64,000 nucleotides of DNA from an uncultured Lachnospiraceae bacterium (GCA_900550285.1 URRW01000001.1:62001-126000); one strand, 5' to 3'. Shown: positions 50,678-64,000, numbered from the stretch's first letter. The notes: generated by a model from the letters alone, not told the origin. A program made the numbers and translations.

Positions 50678-50712
50678 TTATGATATCAGAGGCAAAAGTC
50701 ATGAAACATGAC
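50678..50712 (+). repeat. Structured repeat, copy 2 (5' untranslated region of lacI-type gene)
   Basis: These 35 bases match 23053-23087 at 32 positions, including ATGATATCA and GGCAAAAGTCATGAAACA. The right hairpin arm present in copy 1 is missing, so this copy is truncated. It begins near the expected transcription start. A GC-rich hairpin (ctgccgc / gcggcag, 50743-50760) follows just before the GGAG of the start. Confidence 0.65.
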
Positions 50713-50774
50713 ATTCCTACAAACACTTTAAATCAGAAAGCCTGCCGCTTTGCGGCGGCAGAATGGAGACCTCT

Positions 50775-51779
50775 ATGACAAAAAATAACGCTCCCACCAT
50801 GAAAGATGTTGCCAGAGAAGCCGGTGTCGCTCTCGGCACTGTCTCCAAGGTCATCAATGGAATCCCCGTCGGGGAAGAATACCGGAAAAAAGTCGAGGCC
50901 GCTATACAAAAACTAAATTATGAAGTAAATACCTATGCCCGCGGTCTAAAAGTTCAAAAAACCAATATAATAGCCCTTATCATTCCTAATACAACAAATC
51001 CTTTTTTTGCAACTTTTACTGATCATATTGAAAATGCTCTTTACAGACATGGGATAAGACTTTTACTTTGCTGTGCTGACGGGGTTGAAGAAAAAGAGAT
51101 TTTCTACCTTAAAATGGCTGCCCAGAATAAGGTGGATGGTGTGATAGCCCTTACCTATTCCGACATCGGACGCTATATCGCCGACGACATCCCTCTCGTT
51201 GTGTTCGACCGCTTTTTTGAAAACCACAAAATCCCGCGTATCGGAACGGACAACTTTAACGGGGCTGTCATGGCTGTCGAAAAGCTGCTGGAGCTTGGAT
51301 GCAGGCACCCTGTCTATATCCGTTTTCATTCCGTTTTCCCCGGAGAATCCGATAAACGTCTGAACGGCTATCTCCACGCCTGCAAAAAGCATGGTATCGA
51401 GCCGGATTATCTGAACGAGATAGACAGTCCCCTCAAGACAGAGCAGATGACAGACTTTTTGAACCGGCATAAGCAGGCTGACGGCAGTCTGACCTTCGAC
51501 GGCGTTTTTTCCCATACGGACTATCATGGATATCAGTTTTTACGGCTGCTCAAAAAAGAGGGATACCGTGTCCCCGAGGATGTGCAGCTGATAGGCTTCG
51601 ACGGTATCCGTAAGTTTGGAGCTGAGGAAAACGACCTTTTCATTTCCTCTATCTGCCAGCCATTGAAAGCGCTTGCCGAAAAGTGCGTGGAAATGGTACT
51701 CGCCCAGGACCGCGCTTCGCTTCCGAGCCTTACACTGCTCTCGCCTTACTATGAATACGGCGGCACGACAAAAGAATAA
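50775..51779 (+). CDS. LacI family transcriptional regulator
   Basis: 334-aa LacI/GalR repressor. The HTH with hinge is at the N-terminus (TMKDVAREAGVALGTVSKVING) and the periplasmic-binding-like sensor domain follows from about 60. I chose ATG 50775 because GGAG lies 6 nt upstream; an in-frame ATG at 50763 overlaps that site. Divergent from the ABC/GRE/GH32 operon and flanked by two TGAAACGTTTCA-type operators, it very probably controls that operon and itself. The inducer is unknown. Confidence 0.93.
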   Translation: MTKNNAPTMKDVAREAGVALGTVSKVINGIPVGEEYRKKVEAAIQKLNYEVNTYARGLKVQKTNIIALIIPNTTNPFFATFTDHIENALYRHGIRLLLCCADGVEEKEIFYLKMAAQNKVDGVIALTYSDIGRYIADDIPLVVFDRFFENHKIPRIGTDNFNGAVMAVEKLLELGCRHPVYIRFHSVFPGESDKRLNGYLHACKKHGIEPDYLNEIDSPLKTEQMTDFLNRHKQADGSLTFDGVFSHTDYHGYQFLRLLKKEGYRVPEDVQLIGFDGIRKFGAEENDLFISSICQPLKALAEKCVEMVLAQDRASLPSLTLLSPYYEYGGTTKE

Positions 51780-51790
51780 GATTTGTAAAA

Positions 51791-51836
51791 AAAACTCCGT
51801 CCCCCGCCGTTTTCCGGCAGGTTTCGGAGTTTTTTA
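51791..51836. terminator. Terminator between lacI-type gene and gyrA
   Basis: Stem aaaactccg / cggagtttt with inner gccg/cggc pairing, A-run on the left and T-run on the right. It serves the convergent lacI-type and gyrA genes. Confidence 0.88.
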
Positions 51837-51866
51837 TATCAATCCATCTGAACCTTTTTATTCGTC

Positions 51867-54422
<2,556 letters not shown>

Positions 54423-54438
54423 GCTCTGTCCTTCCTGC

Positions 54439-56358
<1,920 letters not shown>

Positions 56359-57483
56359 TTATAATTCCTCCTTGTTTTCGGAAGAACAGACTTCCCGCCT
56401 GCTTCCTGTTTCTACCGTCCCGTTTGACACCTTAAACACCCTGTTGATCTCAAAACGGTTATTCACAAAATCATCCAGCCCCGTACAGGTAATGATCGTC
56501 TGGATGTCCCCGATGCTGTTTAACAGATAATTCTGCCTGTTGCTGTCCAGCTCGGAAAGCACGTCGTCCAATAACAGCACCGGCGTGTCGTTCGTCACCC
56601 TTTTGACAAGCTCGATCTCCGAAAGCTTTAAAGACAGCGCAGCCGTCCTCTGCTGCCCCTGAGAGCCGAATTTACGGATGTCGATGCCGTCTGCCACAAA
56701 TGAAAAATCGTCCCTGTGCGGCCCCGCTGACGTCATTTTCAGGCGTATATCGCGTTCCTGACACCGCGCCAGCTTCTCCGCAAGCTCTCCGGGCGCGGCG
56801 TCCGGTTCGTAAACGATGCTTAAATGCTCCCTGCCGCCGGAAAGCTTCTGATGAATCCCGGCGATGATCCCGTTTAACTGCTGCGCAAAAAGAACGCGCC
56901 TTTCAACGATCTTTTCCCCGAAATCCGCAAGCTGTTCGTCCCACACGGACAGTATATCTCGCATTGACGAGTCATTCCCAATATCCTTAAGGAGCTTGTT
57001 GCGCTGGTTCACGATCCGGTTATACTGGTTTAGGTTGTAAAGGTAGGACGCGTCCAGCTGGCACAGCTCCATGTCCATGAACCGGCGGCGCTCCGCAGGA
57101 CCGTTTTTGATGATCGCCAGATCCTCCGGGGAAAAAAACACTGCGTTCATGATCCCTAAAAGCTCCGCCGCCTTTTTGATCCGCGTCCCGTCGATGGCAA
57201 TTCCCTTGGATTTGTTTTTCCTAAGGTGCATATCGATGCGGATCTCCTCTTCCTTTTTTTCCAGATACGCCCGGATATGCGCTTCTTCCTGACAAAAGTT
57301 GACAATATCCCGGTCCTTTGTCCCCCTGTGGGACTTGGTCGTGGCGCAAAGATAGATCGCCTCAAGAATATTCGTCTTTCCCTGCGCGTTATCCCCGTAC
57401 AGAATGTTCGTCCCTTTGTCAAATTCAAGGTTCAAAAAACCGTAATTCCGGAAATTTGATAATTCCAGTGATTTAATAATCAT
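56359..57483 (-). CDS. recF: Recombination mediator RecF
   Basis: 374-aa SMC-like ATPase that helps load RecA at single-strand gaps. Walker A is GDNAQGKTN (about 30-38), the ABC signature is KFGSQGQQRTAALSLKLSE near 285, and Walker B is VLLLDDVLSELD near 310. Length and gene position (between yaaA and gyrB) are typical. Confidence 0.96.
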   Translation of the reverse strand: MIIKSLELSNFRNYGFLNLEFDKGTNILYGDNAQGKTNILEAIYLCATTKSHRGTKDRDIVNFCQEEAHIRAYLEKKEEEIRIDMHLRKNKSKGIAIDGTRIKKAAELLGIMNAVFFSPEDLAIIKNGPAERRRFMDMELCQLDASYLYNLNQYNRIVNQRNKLLKDIGNDSSMRDILSVWDEQLADFGEKIVERRVLFAQQLNGIIAGIHQKLSGGREHLSIVYEPDAAPGELAEKLARCQERDIRLKMTSAGPHRDDFSFVADGIDIRKFGSQGQQRTAALSLKLSEIELVKRVTNDTPVLLLDDVLSELDSNRQNYLLNSIGDIQTIITCTGLDDFVNNRFEINRVFKVSNGTVETGSRREVCSSENKEEL

Positions 57484-57497
57484 AATTTCGATGATTC

Positions 57498-57719
57498 CTA
57501 TTCGGACAGCATAGATTTAATCGTGAGCTTCTGCCCGTCGTATTCCACCACGTCTCCGTCCACAAGCTTCTTGCCGCGCGCGGTTTCCGTTTTTCCGTTT
57601 ACTTTTACAAGCCCGTCCTGAACCGCGAACTTCGCGTCCACGCCGGACTCCACAAAGCCCGCCGCTTTCAGCGCCTGCCCCAGCTTGATAAATTCGTCCC
57701 TGATCTCAAATGTCTGCAT
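57498..57719 (-). CDS. yaaA: S4-domain RNA-binding protein YaaA/RlbA
   Basis: 73-aa S4-domain protein (FIKLGQALKAAGFVESGVDA, then VQDGLVKVNGKTETARGKKL). It is found between dnaN and recF in most Firmicutes and is thought to bind RNA, possibly ribosomal. I chose ATG 57719 (MQTFEIR) with AAAGGAG upstream over a longer frame from 57752. Confidence 0.94.
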   Translation of the reverse strand: MQTFEIRDEFIKLGQALKAAGFVESGVDAKFAVQDGLVKVNGKTETARGKKLVDGDVVEYDGQKLTIKSMLSE

Positions 57720-57781
57720 ATTCGCTCCTTTTTTGCCGTTATCCACAGTCACGATAGAAAAAGCCTGTTATCCACAGCCTG

Positions 57782-58888
57782 TCACGCCGCCGTAAAGTTC
57801 ACCGGAAGGATCAGGTAAATATAGCTGTTCTCATCGTTGCGGATAAAGCACGGCGCCTTGGGGTTTACCAGATAGATCGTGATCTGCTCGTCGTCGATGA
57901 CGCGCAGCGCGTCGATCAGAAATCTGGGATTGAACCCGATCATCAGATCCTTTCCCGCTTTTTCGATGTCGATCTGCTCGTTCATGCTTCCGATCGCGGA
58001 ATTGATCTTTAATTCCATGGAACCATCCGTAATATTGATAATGATCGGCTTCTTTTCGCCCTCTTTTACAAGCAGCGTCGCACGGTCGATACAGCTTAAA
58101 AATTCTTTTTTGTTGATCGTCACCTTTGTTTCGTAATCGCTGGAAAGCATCTGGTCGATGCGGAAATATTCCCCTTCGATCAGTCTGGAAACGACGGTCG
58201 TGGAATCAAACTCGAATACAACGTGGTTGTCTGTAAAGAAAATGGACACGTCCCTGTCCGTTTCCCCGGATAAAATCTTACTGATTTCGTTCAGCGTCTT
58301 GCCCGGAATGACAACCTTTTTCGGATTGTAGGAGTTTTTCAGCTGGATCTTGCGGATGGAAATACGGTGTCCGTCCAGGGAAACAACCTTTAACTCATCT
58401 CCGTTTATCTCAAACAGTTCTCCCGTCATCAGGCGGTTGTTGTCATTATCTGCAATGGAAAAAATCGTCTGTCTGATCACTTCTTTTAACGTGAACTGGG
58501 AAACGACGATGGAATCGTTTCTCTCAATATCCGGCAGATAGGAAAAATCTTCGCCGGATTTGCCGGAGATATTGAATTTCGCCTTTTCGCAGGTGATCAC
58601 GGTCTGGAAATTATTGTCAGAGGTGATCGTAATATTGTTGTCGGGCAGCTTTCTGACGATTTCCAGAAAAATCTTGGCGTCAAGGGCAATTACGCCCGGT
58701 TCTTCGATCATGCCGGCAACGGTCGTTTCGATACCCAGCTCCATATCGTTGGCAGTCAGTTTGATGGCTCCCTGCGTACAGTCAACGAGGATACATTCAA
58801 GGATCGTCATCGTCGTTTTGCTCGGTACGGCTTTGGAAACGACGGAAAGACCGTTTAACAGTTCAGATTTGGAACAGATAAATTTCAT
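57782..58888 (-). CDS. dnaN: DNA polymerase III beta sliding clamp
   Basis: 368-aa ring-forming processivity clamp. N-terminal MKFICSKSELLNGLSVVSKAV, middle and C-terminal domains and the end IYLILPVNF are typical. It lies 250 bp downstream of dnaA, in a gap carrying DnaA boxes. Confidence 0.97.
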   Translation of the reverse strand: MKFICSKSELLNGLSVVSKAVPSKTTMTILECILVDCTQGAIKLTANDMELGIETTVAGMIEEPGVIALDAKIFLEIVRKLPDNNITITSDNNFQTVITCEKAKFNISGKSGEDFSYLPDIERNDSIVVSQFTLKEVIRQTIFSIADNDNNRLMTGELFEINGDELKVVSLDGHRISIRKIQLKNSYNPKKVVIPGKTLNEISKILSGETDRDVSIFFTDNHVVFEFDSTTVVSRLIEGEYFRIDQMLSSDYETKVTINKKEFLSCIDRATLLVKEGEKKPIIINITDGSMELKINSAIGSMNEQIDIEKAGKDLMIGFNPRFLIDALRVIDDEQITIYLVNPKAPCFIRNDENSYIYLILPVNFTAA

Positions 58889-59138
58889 ATTGTGAAAAAC
58901 TCCCTTCTTTAAAAACCATTCTCAATCCACTTATCCACAGTCTGGAGGTATGTGGAGCCGTCCCCGGCGGCAAAGCGCCGCAGGCGCGTGAACAAAGAAA
59001 TAAATATTAAAGTTCGTAATCTTTCTTAATAAGGGCTGTTGATATGTGGATAACCCCTCCCATTATACTATTTATAAGGGAAAATGGGAACGGGTAACTT
59101 GTGTAAAACCCTTGGATAACCATGTGGAAAGGATGAAG
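58889..59138. other. dnaA-dnaN intergenic DnaA-box region
   Basis: Two perfect DnaA boxes are present: TTATCCACA at 58931-58939 and its reverse TGTGGATAA at 59045-59053. A GC-rich hairpin (gcggc/gccgc near 58968) and an AT-rich stretch lie between. Together with the boxes upstream of dnaA this forms the second part of a bipartite origin, as in other Firmicutes. No gene is seen here. Confidence 0.75.
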
Positions 59139-60500
59139 TTATACACATATCTTCTTTTTGATCGTCTCGATCTTGCTGTTCAATTCTTCGTTGGATTTCA
59201 ACTCATCCTCAATTTTATTCACACCGTGGATAATTGTAGTGTGGTCTTTTTTGCCGAGCAGCTTGCCGATATTGACGTACGAGGTATCGGTCAGCTTGCG
59301 GCATAAGTACATGACAACCTGACGGGGCTGGACGAATTCGGAGTTGCGCTTTTTGGACGTAATGTCCGCCGGGGAAACGCCGAAATGTTCTGCAACCACG
59401 TCGATGATAAGCTCCGGCGTGATCTCCTTTGGCTTATCCGGGTTGATAATGTCCTTTAAGGCGTCCTCAGCCAGCTCCATCGTGATCTCAGACTGGTTTT
59501 CAATCTTGGATTTGGCGATGATGCGGTTAAAAGCGCCTTCCAGCTCACGGATATTGCTCTTGATATTGGTAGCGATGTACTTAAAAATCTCGTCGTCAAC
59601 GGGACGGTTGTAATATTCCGCGTTTTTACGAAGGATTGCCATACGGGTTTCGTAATCAGGCGGCTGAATATCCGCGATCAGCCCCCAGTCGAAGCGGGAA
59701 CGGAAGCGCTCTTCCAGCGTTTCCATCTCCTTCGGCGGCTTATCGGAGGACAAAACGATCTGTTTGCCCGCAGAATGCAGCACGTTGAAGGTATGGAAAA
59801 ACTCCTCCTGCGTACTCTCTTTTCCTATTATAAACTGCACGTCGTCGATCATGAGCACGTCTACCGTCCGGTACTTCTCACGCAGCTTGGTCATGGCGGT
59901 CGCGTTACCGCTTCGGATGGACTCGATCACTTCGTTTGTAAAGGATTCGGAAGTGACGTAAAGCACCTTCATATTGGGATTCTGTTCTAATATGAAGTGG
60001 CCGATGGAGTGCATCAGGTGCGTCTTGCCCAGACCTGCGCCGCCGTAGATGAACAGCGGATTGTAGGCATTTCCCGGAGATTCCGCGACTGCGAGGCAGG
60101 CGGAATGGGCGAATTTGTTGTTGTTTCCCACGACAAAGGTATCAAATTTGTACTTGGGGTTTAAATTCGCCTGTTCATAGTTGATATTATAAATGTTGGA
60201 GGCAGGCGACTTAAGGTCGGTATCGCTGTCTGCCGCCTTTTCTTTCTCTAAAATGAAGGCAACGTCGTAATCGTGGTCCATCATCTCGGAAATCGTTACC
60301 TTAAAGTAATTGCTGTACTTGTTGGAGATATAGTTTAAGGCGTGAGCCTGCCCGGTAGGTATCTGAATGTAGACAGTATCATCCTTCACGTCAGAAAACT
60401 GCAGGGGTTCAATCCATGTATTATAAGAAATGTTGGTAAGATCATATTCGGTGTGGATTGTCTGCTTGATCATCTCCCAGTTTTCCCCAATAAAATGCAT
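59139..60500 (-). CDS. dnaA: Replication initiator DnaA
   Basis: 453-aa AAA+ initiator. Domain I is at the N-terminus (ENWEMIKQTIHTEYD), Walker A is GGAGLGKTHL near 153, Walker B is VLMIDDVQF near 215, and the domain IV signature is KKDHTTIIHGVNKI near 423. GAGGAGG precedes ATG 60500. It is transcribed away from the main box cluster. Confidence 0.98.
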   Translation of the reverse strand: MHFIGENWEMIKQTIHTEYDLTNISYNTWIEPLQFSDVKDDTVYIQIPTGQAHALNYISNKYSNYFKVTISEMMDHDYDVAFILEKEKAADSDTDLKSPASNIYNINYEQANLNPKYKFDTFVVGNNNKFAHSACLAVAESPGNAYNPLFIYGGAGLGKTHLMHSIGHFILEQNPNMKVLYVTSESFTNEVIESIRSGNATAMTKLREKYRTVDVLMIDDVQFIIGKESTQEEFFHTFNVLHSAGKQIVLSSDKPPKEMETLEERFRSRFDWGLIADIQPPDYETRMAILRKNAEYYNRPVDDEIFKYIATNIKSNIRELEGAFNRIIAKSKIENQSEITMELAEDALKDIINPDKPKEITPELIIDVVAEHFGVSPADITSKKRNSEFVQPRQVVMYLCRKLTDTSYVNIGKLLGKKDHTTIIHGVNKIEDELKSNEELNSKIETIKKKICV

Positions 60501-60984
60501 AAGAATGCCTCCTCATCTGTGGACAGTTGCGTTATAAACCCGAAAAAGGGTATAAAATCCCCTTTGAGACTTATTCTATTCTATCATAAACGAAATGAAG
60601 GAAAATGGCAAATGTTAATTATTCACCAAGGACTGTCCACAAAAGCTGTGGATATCCTCAGAATGAACTTTAGTTAGGTGGATAAACATGAGGATTGTGT
60701 GGATAAGTGGAATTCACATATTCACATTGATTATTAAAGGCTTTTTCTGAGGTTAATGAGGATAATTTTGAAGTTATCCACAAGTTATGCACATTTTGTG
60801 GATAAGGTTATGTTAATCTGTGGAAGTGTGGATTGTGAAATCCACAAATGTGGAGAATCTATATGTTGTGGAAAAAAATTTTTTCCGGCAACAAGATATT
60901 GTATTGTGGAAAGTCACGATTTTTTGCATTTTTTTTGTGGAAAATTATATGGGGACAAAAATTTCTTCAAAATCCTAAAATTGC
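60501..60984. other. Chromosomal origin oriC with DnaA boxes
   Basis: An AT-rich gap of about 590 bp separates divergent dnaA and rpmH. Perfect boxes are TGTGGATAA at 60698-60706 and 60797-60805 and TTATCCACA at 60774-60782. Near matches include TGTGGATAT 60647 and GGTGGATAA 60677, and many TGTGGA fragments lie to 60940. The strand of ggaaaaaaattttttcc and T-rich DNA at 60869-60960 is a candidate unwinding element. Genes on both sides run away from this point. Confidence 0.88.
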
Positions 60985-61013
60985 TTGACTTATAGGGGTT
61001 GACCTTATATAAT
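60985..61013 (+). promoter_or_regulatory. Promoter of the rpmH-rnpA operon
   Basis: TTGACT (60985-60990), a 17-bp spacer and a perfect TATAAT (61008-61013) lie about 75 bp upstream of the rpmH start. Confidence 0.85.
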
Positions 61014-61089
61014 GATAGCGATATTTTCCGATACATGTCATAAATATGCCCTTATATGGAAGAGGGCCTGAAAGGGAGGTGGAGCTTTC

Positions 61090-61224
61090 ATGAAGATGAC
61101 ATTTCAGCCTAAGAAGAGACAGCGCTCTAAGGTTCACGGTTTCAGAGCGAGAATGAGCAGTGCTGGCGGCAGAAAGGTATTAGCAGCCAGAAGAGCAAAA
61201 GGAAGAAAGAGATTATCCGCATAG
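61090..61224 (+). CDS. rpmH: Ribosomal protein bL34
   Basis: 44-aa, very basic large-subunit protein ([22 protein letters not shown] then [19 protein letters not shown]). It is too short for many gene callers but unmistakable. GGGAGGTGGAG precedes ATG 61090. First gene of the rpmH-rnpA-yidD-yidC-jag operon. Confidence 0.98.
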   Translation: MKMTFQPKKRQRSKVHGFRARMSSAGGRKVLAARRAKGRKRLSA

Positions 61225-61315
61225 GTCACAGTTTTGTGGCCTATTTTCCTTATTTTACGGAAAAATTCCCGTTGCAAAAGATGATTCTGTAAAATAACAC
61301 GCATGGAGAGAATTC

Positions 61316-61714
61316 ATGAAATTTACGCAGTCGTTGAGAAAAAACCGGCAGTTCCAGGAGGTTTACAAAAAAGGCGTTTCCCGCGCCAACAAGTATCTGG
61401 TAATGTATGTATTGGAGAATGATCAAGAGGAAAACCTTCTCGGAATCTCAGTGAGCAAAAAGGTCGGCAACAGCGTTGTAAGGCATCGCGTAAAAAGGCT
61501 CGTGAAAGAAAGCTATCGATTACATGAGGATATATTTAATAGTGGTTTAAATATAGTAATCACAGCGCGGGCTTCTGCGGCCTCCATTCCTTTTGCACAG
61601 ATGGAGAGCGCAGTATTACATCTTGGAAGGCTTCATCATATCACCTGCGGGGAGGCTCAGAAGAAGCGTCCCGCTGAGGAGCAGCATGAAGCAGAGCAAT
61701 CGGAACAATTATGA
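61316..61714 (+). CDS. rnpA: Ribonuclease P protein component
   Basis: 132-aa protein subunit of RNase P, which matures tRNA 5' ends. The signature [23 protein letters not shown] and the N-terminal [15 protein letters not shown] are intact. The C-terminal tail after residue 105 is Glu/His-rich and longer than usual. It overlaps yidD by 4 bp (ATGA). Confidence 0.97.
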   Translation: MKFTQSLRKNRQFQEVYKKGVSRANKYLVMYVLENDQEENLLGISVSKKVGNSVVRHRVKRLVKESYRLHEDIFNSGLNIVITARASAASIPFAQMESAVLHLGRLHHITCGEAQKKRPAEEQHEAEQSEQL

Positions 61715-61923
61715 TGAAAACTATTCTGATCGCAGCAATTAAATTCTACCGGCGGTATCTGTCTCCTTTAAAAAGGACCAAATGCCCATATTTTCCAACC
61801 TGTTCGGAATACGGACTGGAAGCGGTGGAGAAATACGGAGCCCTTAAGGGAGGCCTGCTTGCCGTCTGGAGGATTTTGAGATGCAATCCTTTTTCCAAGG
61901 GAGGGTATGATCCGGTCCCGTAA
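61711..61923 (+). CDS. yidD: Membrane insertion efficiency factor YidD
   Basis: 70-aa small protein that assists YidC-dependent insertion. It shows [26 protein letters not shown] with its conserved cysteines and ends [14 protein letters not shown], the family hallmark. Coupled to rnpA by a 4-bp overlap. Confidence 0.96.
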   Translation: MMKTILIAAIKFYRRYLSPLKRTKCPYFPTCSEYGLEAVEKYGALKGGLLAVWRILRCNPFSKGGYDPVP

Positions 61924-61953
61924 ACCGGAATCAAAAGGCAGGAGGAATTATTA

Positions 61954-63273
61954 TTGAATGCGATATTATTGACACAGTATGACGGCGCCATCTTAGGACC
62001 GATCGCAAAGGTGCTCGGATGGATCATGAACGGCATATTCTGGGTGCTTGACCAGATCAACATTCCCAATATCGGTCTGGCGATCATCCTGTTTACCATT
62101 GTAATTTATGCAATTTTGACGCCGCTGACGATCAAGCAGCAGAAGTTCTCGAAGCTGAGCGCGAAGATGAACCCGGAGCTGCAGGCGATCCAGAAGCGTT
62201 ATCAGGGCAAAAAGGACAATGATTCCATGCTGGCAATGAATCAGGAGACGAAGGCTGTCTATGCAAAGTACGGCGTTTCCCCGACGGGAAGCTGCGTGCA
62301 GCTTTTGATCCAGATGCCGATCCTGTTTGCCATGTACCGGGTATTTAACAATATTCCGGCATATGTGTCACAGGTTAAGGACGCTTTTTATCCCCTGGTT
62401 GAAAAGCTGGCAAACACGGCGGGCAGCGTGGAGTACATGAGCAATGTGCAGAATTTCACGCAGGGAGCCATGTACGCGTCCCAGTTCCAGAACGAGGCGT
62501 TTACTTCCGGAAACATGCAGTACATCCAGAATACCTTCATTGATATTCTGAACAAGGCGTCTTCCGCGGAGTGGACAAAGCTGGCGGAGCATTTTCCCAG
62601 CCTGTCCGATCTGATCATGGAAACGGCGGGGCAGATGGAGCGCTACAACAACTTCCTCGGACTCAACATGGGAAATACGCCTTCCTTTATGGTAAGCGAG
62701 GCGATCGCGGCAGGCGCATGGCTGATGGTTGCGGCAGGTTTTGCAATCCCCGTTTTATCCGCTGTTACACAGTGGCTGAACGTAAAGCTGATGCCTCAGG
62801 CGGATACCGGTTCTGAGAACAACAGCATGGCGGCTTCCATGAAGGTCATGAACAATGTAATGCCGATCATGTCTGCGGTATTCTGTTATACGATGCCTGC
62901 CGGCATGGGCCTTTACTGGGTGGCAGGTTCGGTTGTAAGAAGCATACAGCAGGTGCTCATCAACAAGCACATCGACCATATGGATATTGACGCAGAGATC
63001 AAGAAGAATACGGAAAAGTATCATGAGAAGCTGCGCAAGCAGGGCATCGATCCTGAAAAGCTAAACAGCTACGCGACAATGAACACCAGAAATGTGAAGC
63101 CCAGCGTTCCGGCACAGAGCCGTTCCAAAGCGCCTGCGATGACACAGGAGCAGAAGGAAGAGGCAATGCGCAAGGCAACGGAGTATTACAACAAGAATGC
63201 GGCAAAGCCCGGCAGTCTTGCGGCTAAGGCGAACATGGTGAGGGATTACAACGAGAAGAACAACAAAAAATAG
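61954..63273 (+). CDS. yidC: Membrane protein insertase YidC/Oxa1
   Basis: 439-aa insertase with five transmembrane helices; the core region has GLAIILFTIVIYAILTPLTIKQQKFS and CVQLLIQMPILFAMYRVFNN. A long insert (about 130-225) sits between helices 2 and 3. The start is TTG 61954, preceded by GGAGGA, and the tail is Lys/Asn-rich. It is not a lipoprotein, unlike B. subtilis SpoIIIJ. Confidence 0.95.
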   Translation: MNAILLTQYDGAILGPIAKVLGWIMNGIFWVLDQINIPNIGLAIILFTIVIYAILTPLTIKQQKFSKLSAKMNPELQAIQKRYQGKKDNDSMLAMNQETKAVYAKYGVSPTGSCVQLLIQMPILFAMYRVFNNIPAYVSQVKDAFYPLVEKLANTAGSVEYMSNVQNFTQGAMYASQFQNEAFTSGNMQYIQNTFIDILNKASSAEWTKLAEHFPSLSDLIMETAGQMERYNNFLGLNMGNTPSFMVSEAIAAGAWLMVAAGFAIPVLSAVTQWLNVKLMPQADTGSENNSMAASMKVMNNVMPIMSAVFCYTMPAGMGLYWVAGSVVRSIQQVLINKHIDHMDIDAEIKKNTEKYHEKLRKQGIDPEKLNSYATMNTRNVKPSVPAQSRSKAPAMTQEQKEEAMRKATEYYNKNAAKPGSLAAKANMVRDYNEKNNKK

Positions 63274-63284
63274 GAGGGGTAAGC

Positions 63285-63923
63285 ATGGAGTTCCAAAGAT
63301 TTTCGGCAAAAACAGTCAGTGATGCAGTGACCGCTGCATGCCAGCAGTTTTTAGTGACGAGCGACAAGCTGGAATATGAAGTTTTGGAAGAGGGTTCCAC
63401 CGGTTTCCTTGGATTCAATGCGAAGCCGGCAGTGATTCAGGCGCGTGTAAAGCTCACGGTCGAAGATAAGGCTGTCGGATTTTTAAATGAAGTATTTGCC
63501 GCGATGAACTTAAACGTGGTGATCGAAGCCGTTTACAACGAGCTGGACAAGCAGCTCGACATCAACTTAAACGGCGACGAAATGGGCATCCTGATCGGCA
63601 AGCGCGGTCAGACGCTGGATTCTTTGCAGTATCTTGTTTCCCTCGTGGTAAACAAGGAGGCGGAAGAGTACATCCGCGTTAAGGTAGATACGGAAAACTA
63701 CCGCAAGAGACGCAGGGAGACGCTTGAAAACCTTGCGAAGAACATCGCGTACAAGGTAAAACGCAGCAGACGTCCGGTGGCGTTGGAGCCGATGAATCCT
63801 TATGAAAGACGGATCATCCACGCTGCGCTGCAGAACGACAAATATGTGACGACCCACAGCGAGGGCGAAGAGCCTTACCGCCATGTAGTCGTTACCCTGA
63901 AAAAAAGAGAAGAGCGCGCGTAA
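63285..63923 (+). CDS. jag: RNA-binding protein Jag/KhpB
   Basis: 212-aa Jag protein with an N-terminal Jag_N domain (FSAKTVSDAVTAACQQF, TGFLGFNAKPA), a KH domain (GILIGKRGQTLDSLQYLVS, near 105) and an R3H domain (MNPYERRIIHAALQ, near 170). It binds RNA and affects division and cell-wall growth in Firmicutes. It follows yidC by 11 bp. The usual next gene, mnmE, is not reached before the window ends. Confidence 0.96.
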   Translation: MEFQRFSAKTVSDAVTAACQQFLVTSDKLEYEVLEEGSTGFLGFNAKPAVIQARVKLTVEDKAVGFLNEVFAAMNLNVVIEAVYNELDKQLDINLNGDEMGILIGKRGQTLDSLQYLVSLVVNKEAEEYIRVKVDTENYRKRRRETLENLAKNIAYKVKRSRRPVALEPMNPYERRIIHAALQNDKYVTTHSEGEEPYRHVVVTLKKREERA

Positions 63924-63937
63924 GCGCAGCTGAGGGA

Positions 63938-63983
63938 AGGCTCCCCGCAAGGCGGCAATGATCCGCTGCGGGGGGCTTTTTTG
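63938..63983 (+). terminator. Terminator at the end of the rpmH-jag operon
   Basis: A GC-rich stem (agg-ctccccgca against tgcggggggct, one mismatch) followed by TTTTTT, 15 bp after the jag stop. Confidence 0.85.
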
Positions 63984-64000
63984 TTATGTACTTTTGAAAA

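Overview
The window looks like a chromosomal segment of a gut-type Firmicute, most likely a Lachnospiraceae member (Clostridia); the genus cannot be fixed from sequence alone. The reasons are the origin layout gyrA-gyrB-recF-yaaA-dnaN-dnaA / rpmH-rnpA-yidD-yidC-jag, strong AGGAGG ribosome binding sites, a bile salt hydrolase, glycyl-radical chemistry, and MsmX-type sugar ABC importers that lack their own ATPase.

Layout. 0-6.7 kb: the 3' end of a Fic gene, then a GH3 / GH38-like glycosidase pair with a divergent AraC regulator. 6.7-20 kb: bile salt hydrolase, an unusual SF2 helicase with membrane segments, a cluster of small membrane proteins and a lipoprotein around a 225-bp imperfect palindrome, a short-chain dehydrogenase, an HD hydrolase, a broken AlbA_2/ATPase-like gene behind helically phased repeats, a short MgtE-type transporter with a leader, and a DUF805 protein. 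20-25 kb: an Hsp20 gene under a CIRCE-like operator, and a YeiH exporter with a thioredoxin-reductase-like flavoprotein lacking CxxC, opposite a LysR regulator. 24-30 kb: fructokinase-MBOAT-SGNH and a GH20 enzyme. 29.8-31.5 kb: a compact DUF3990 (ADP-ribosyltransferase-like) / partner / NADAR module. 31.7-36.4 kb: XRE regulator, sulfatase, YhfC membrane protein, serine hydrolase and glycerophosphodiesterase.

36.4-51.8 kb is the most striking region. A LacI regulator faces a long operon of two sugar permeases, a solute-binding lipoprotein, a short glycyl radical enzyme with its activase, two non-canonical GH32 proteins, a GH172 (DUF2961) enzyme, an iron alcohol dehydrogenase and a canonical GH32. 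I infer uptake and cleavage of fructofuranosides, possibly difructose dianhydrides. The radical enzyme and alcohol dehydrogenase have no obvious role in ordinary fructan use and suggest a non-sugar or modified-sugar product. Two TGAAACGTTTCA-like operators and well-formed sigma-A promoters sit in the divergent intergenic region.

51.8-64 kb is the replication origin with gyrase, recF, dnaN and dnaA on one side and the rpmH-jag export/RNA operon on the other; both arms are transcribed away from oriC. DnaA boxes lie both upstream and downstream of dnaA. I saw no tRNA, rRNA, CRISPR array or intact insertion sequence. Several structured intergenic repeats (13.3, 23.1, 30.7 and 50.7 kb) look like dispersed elements.
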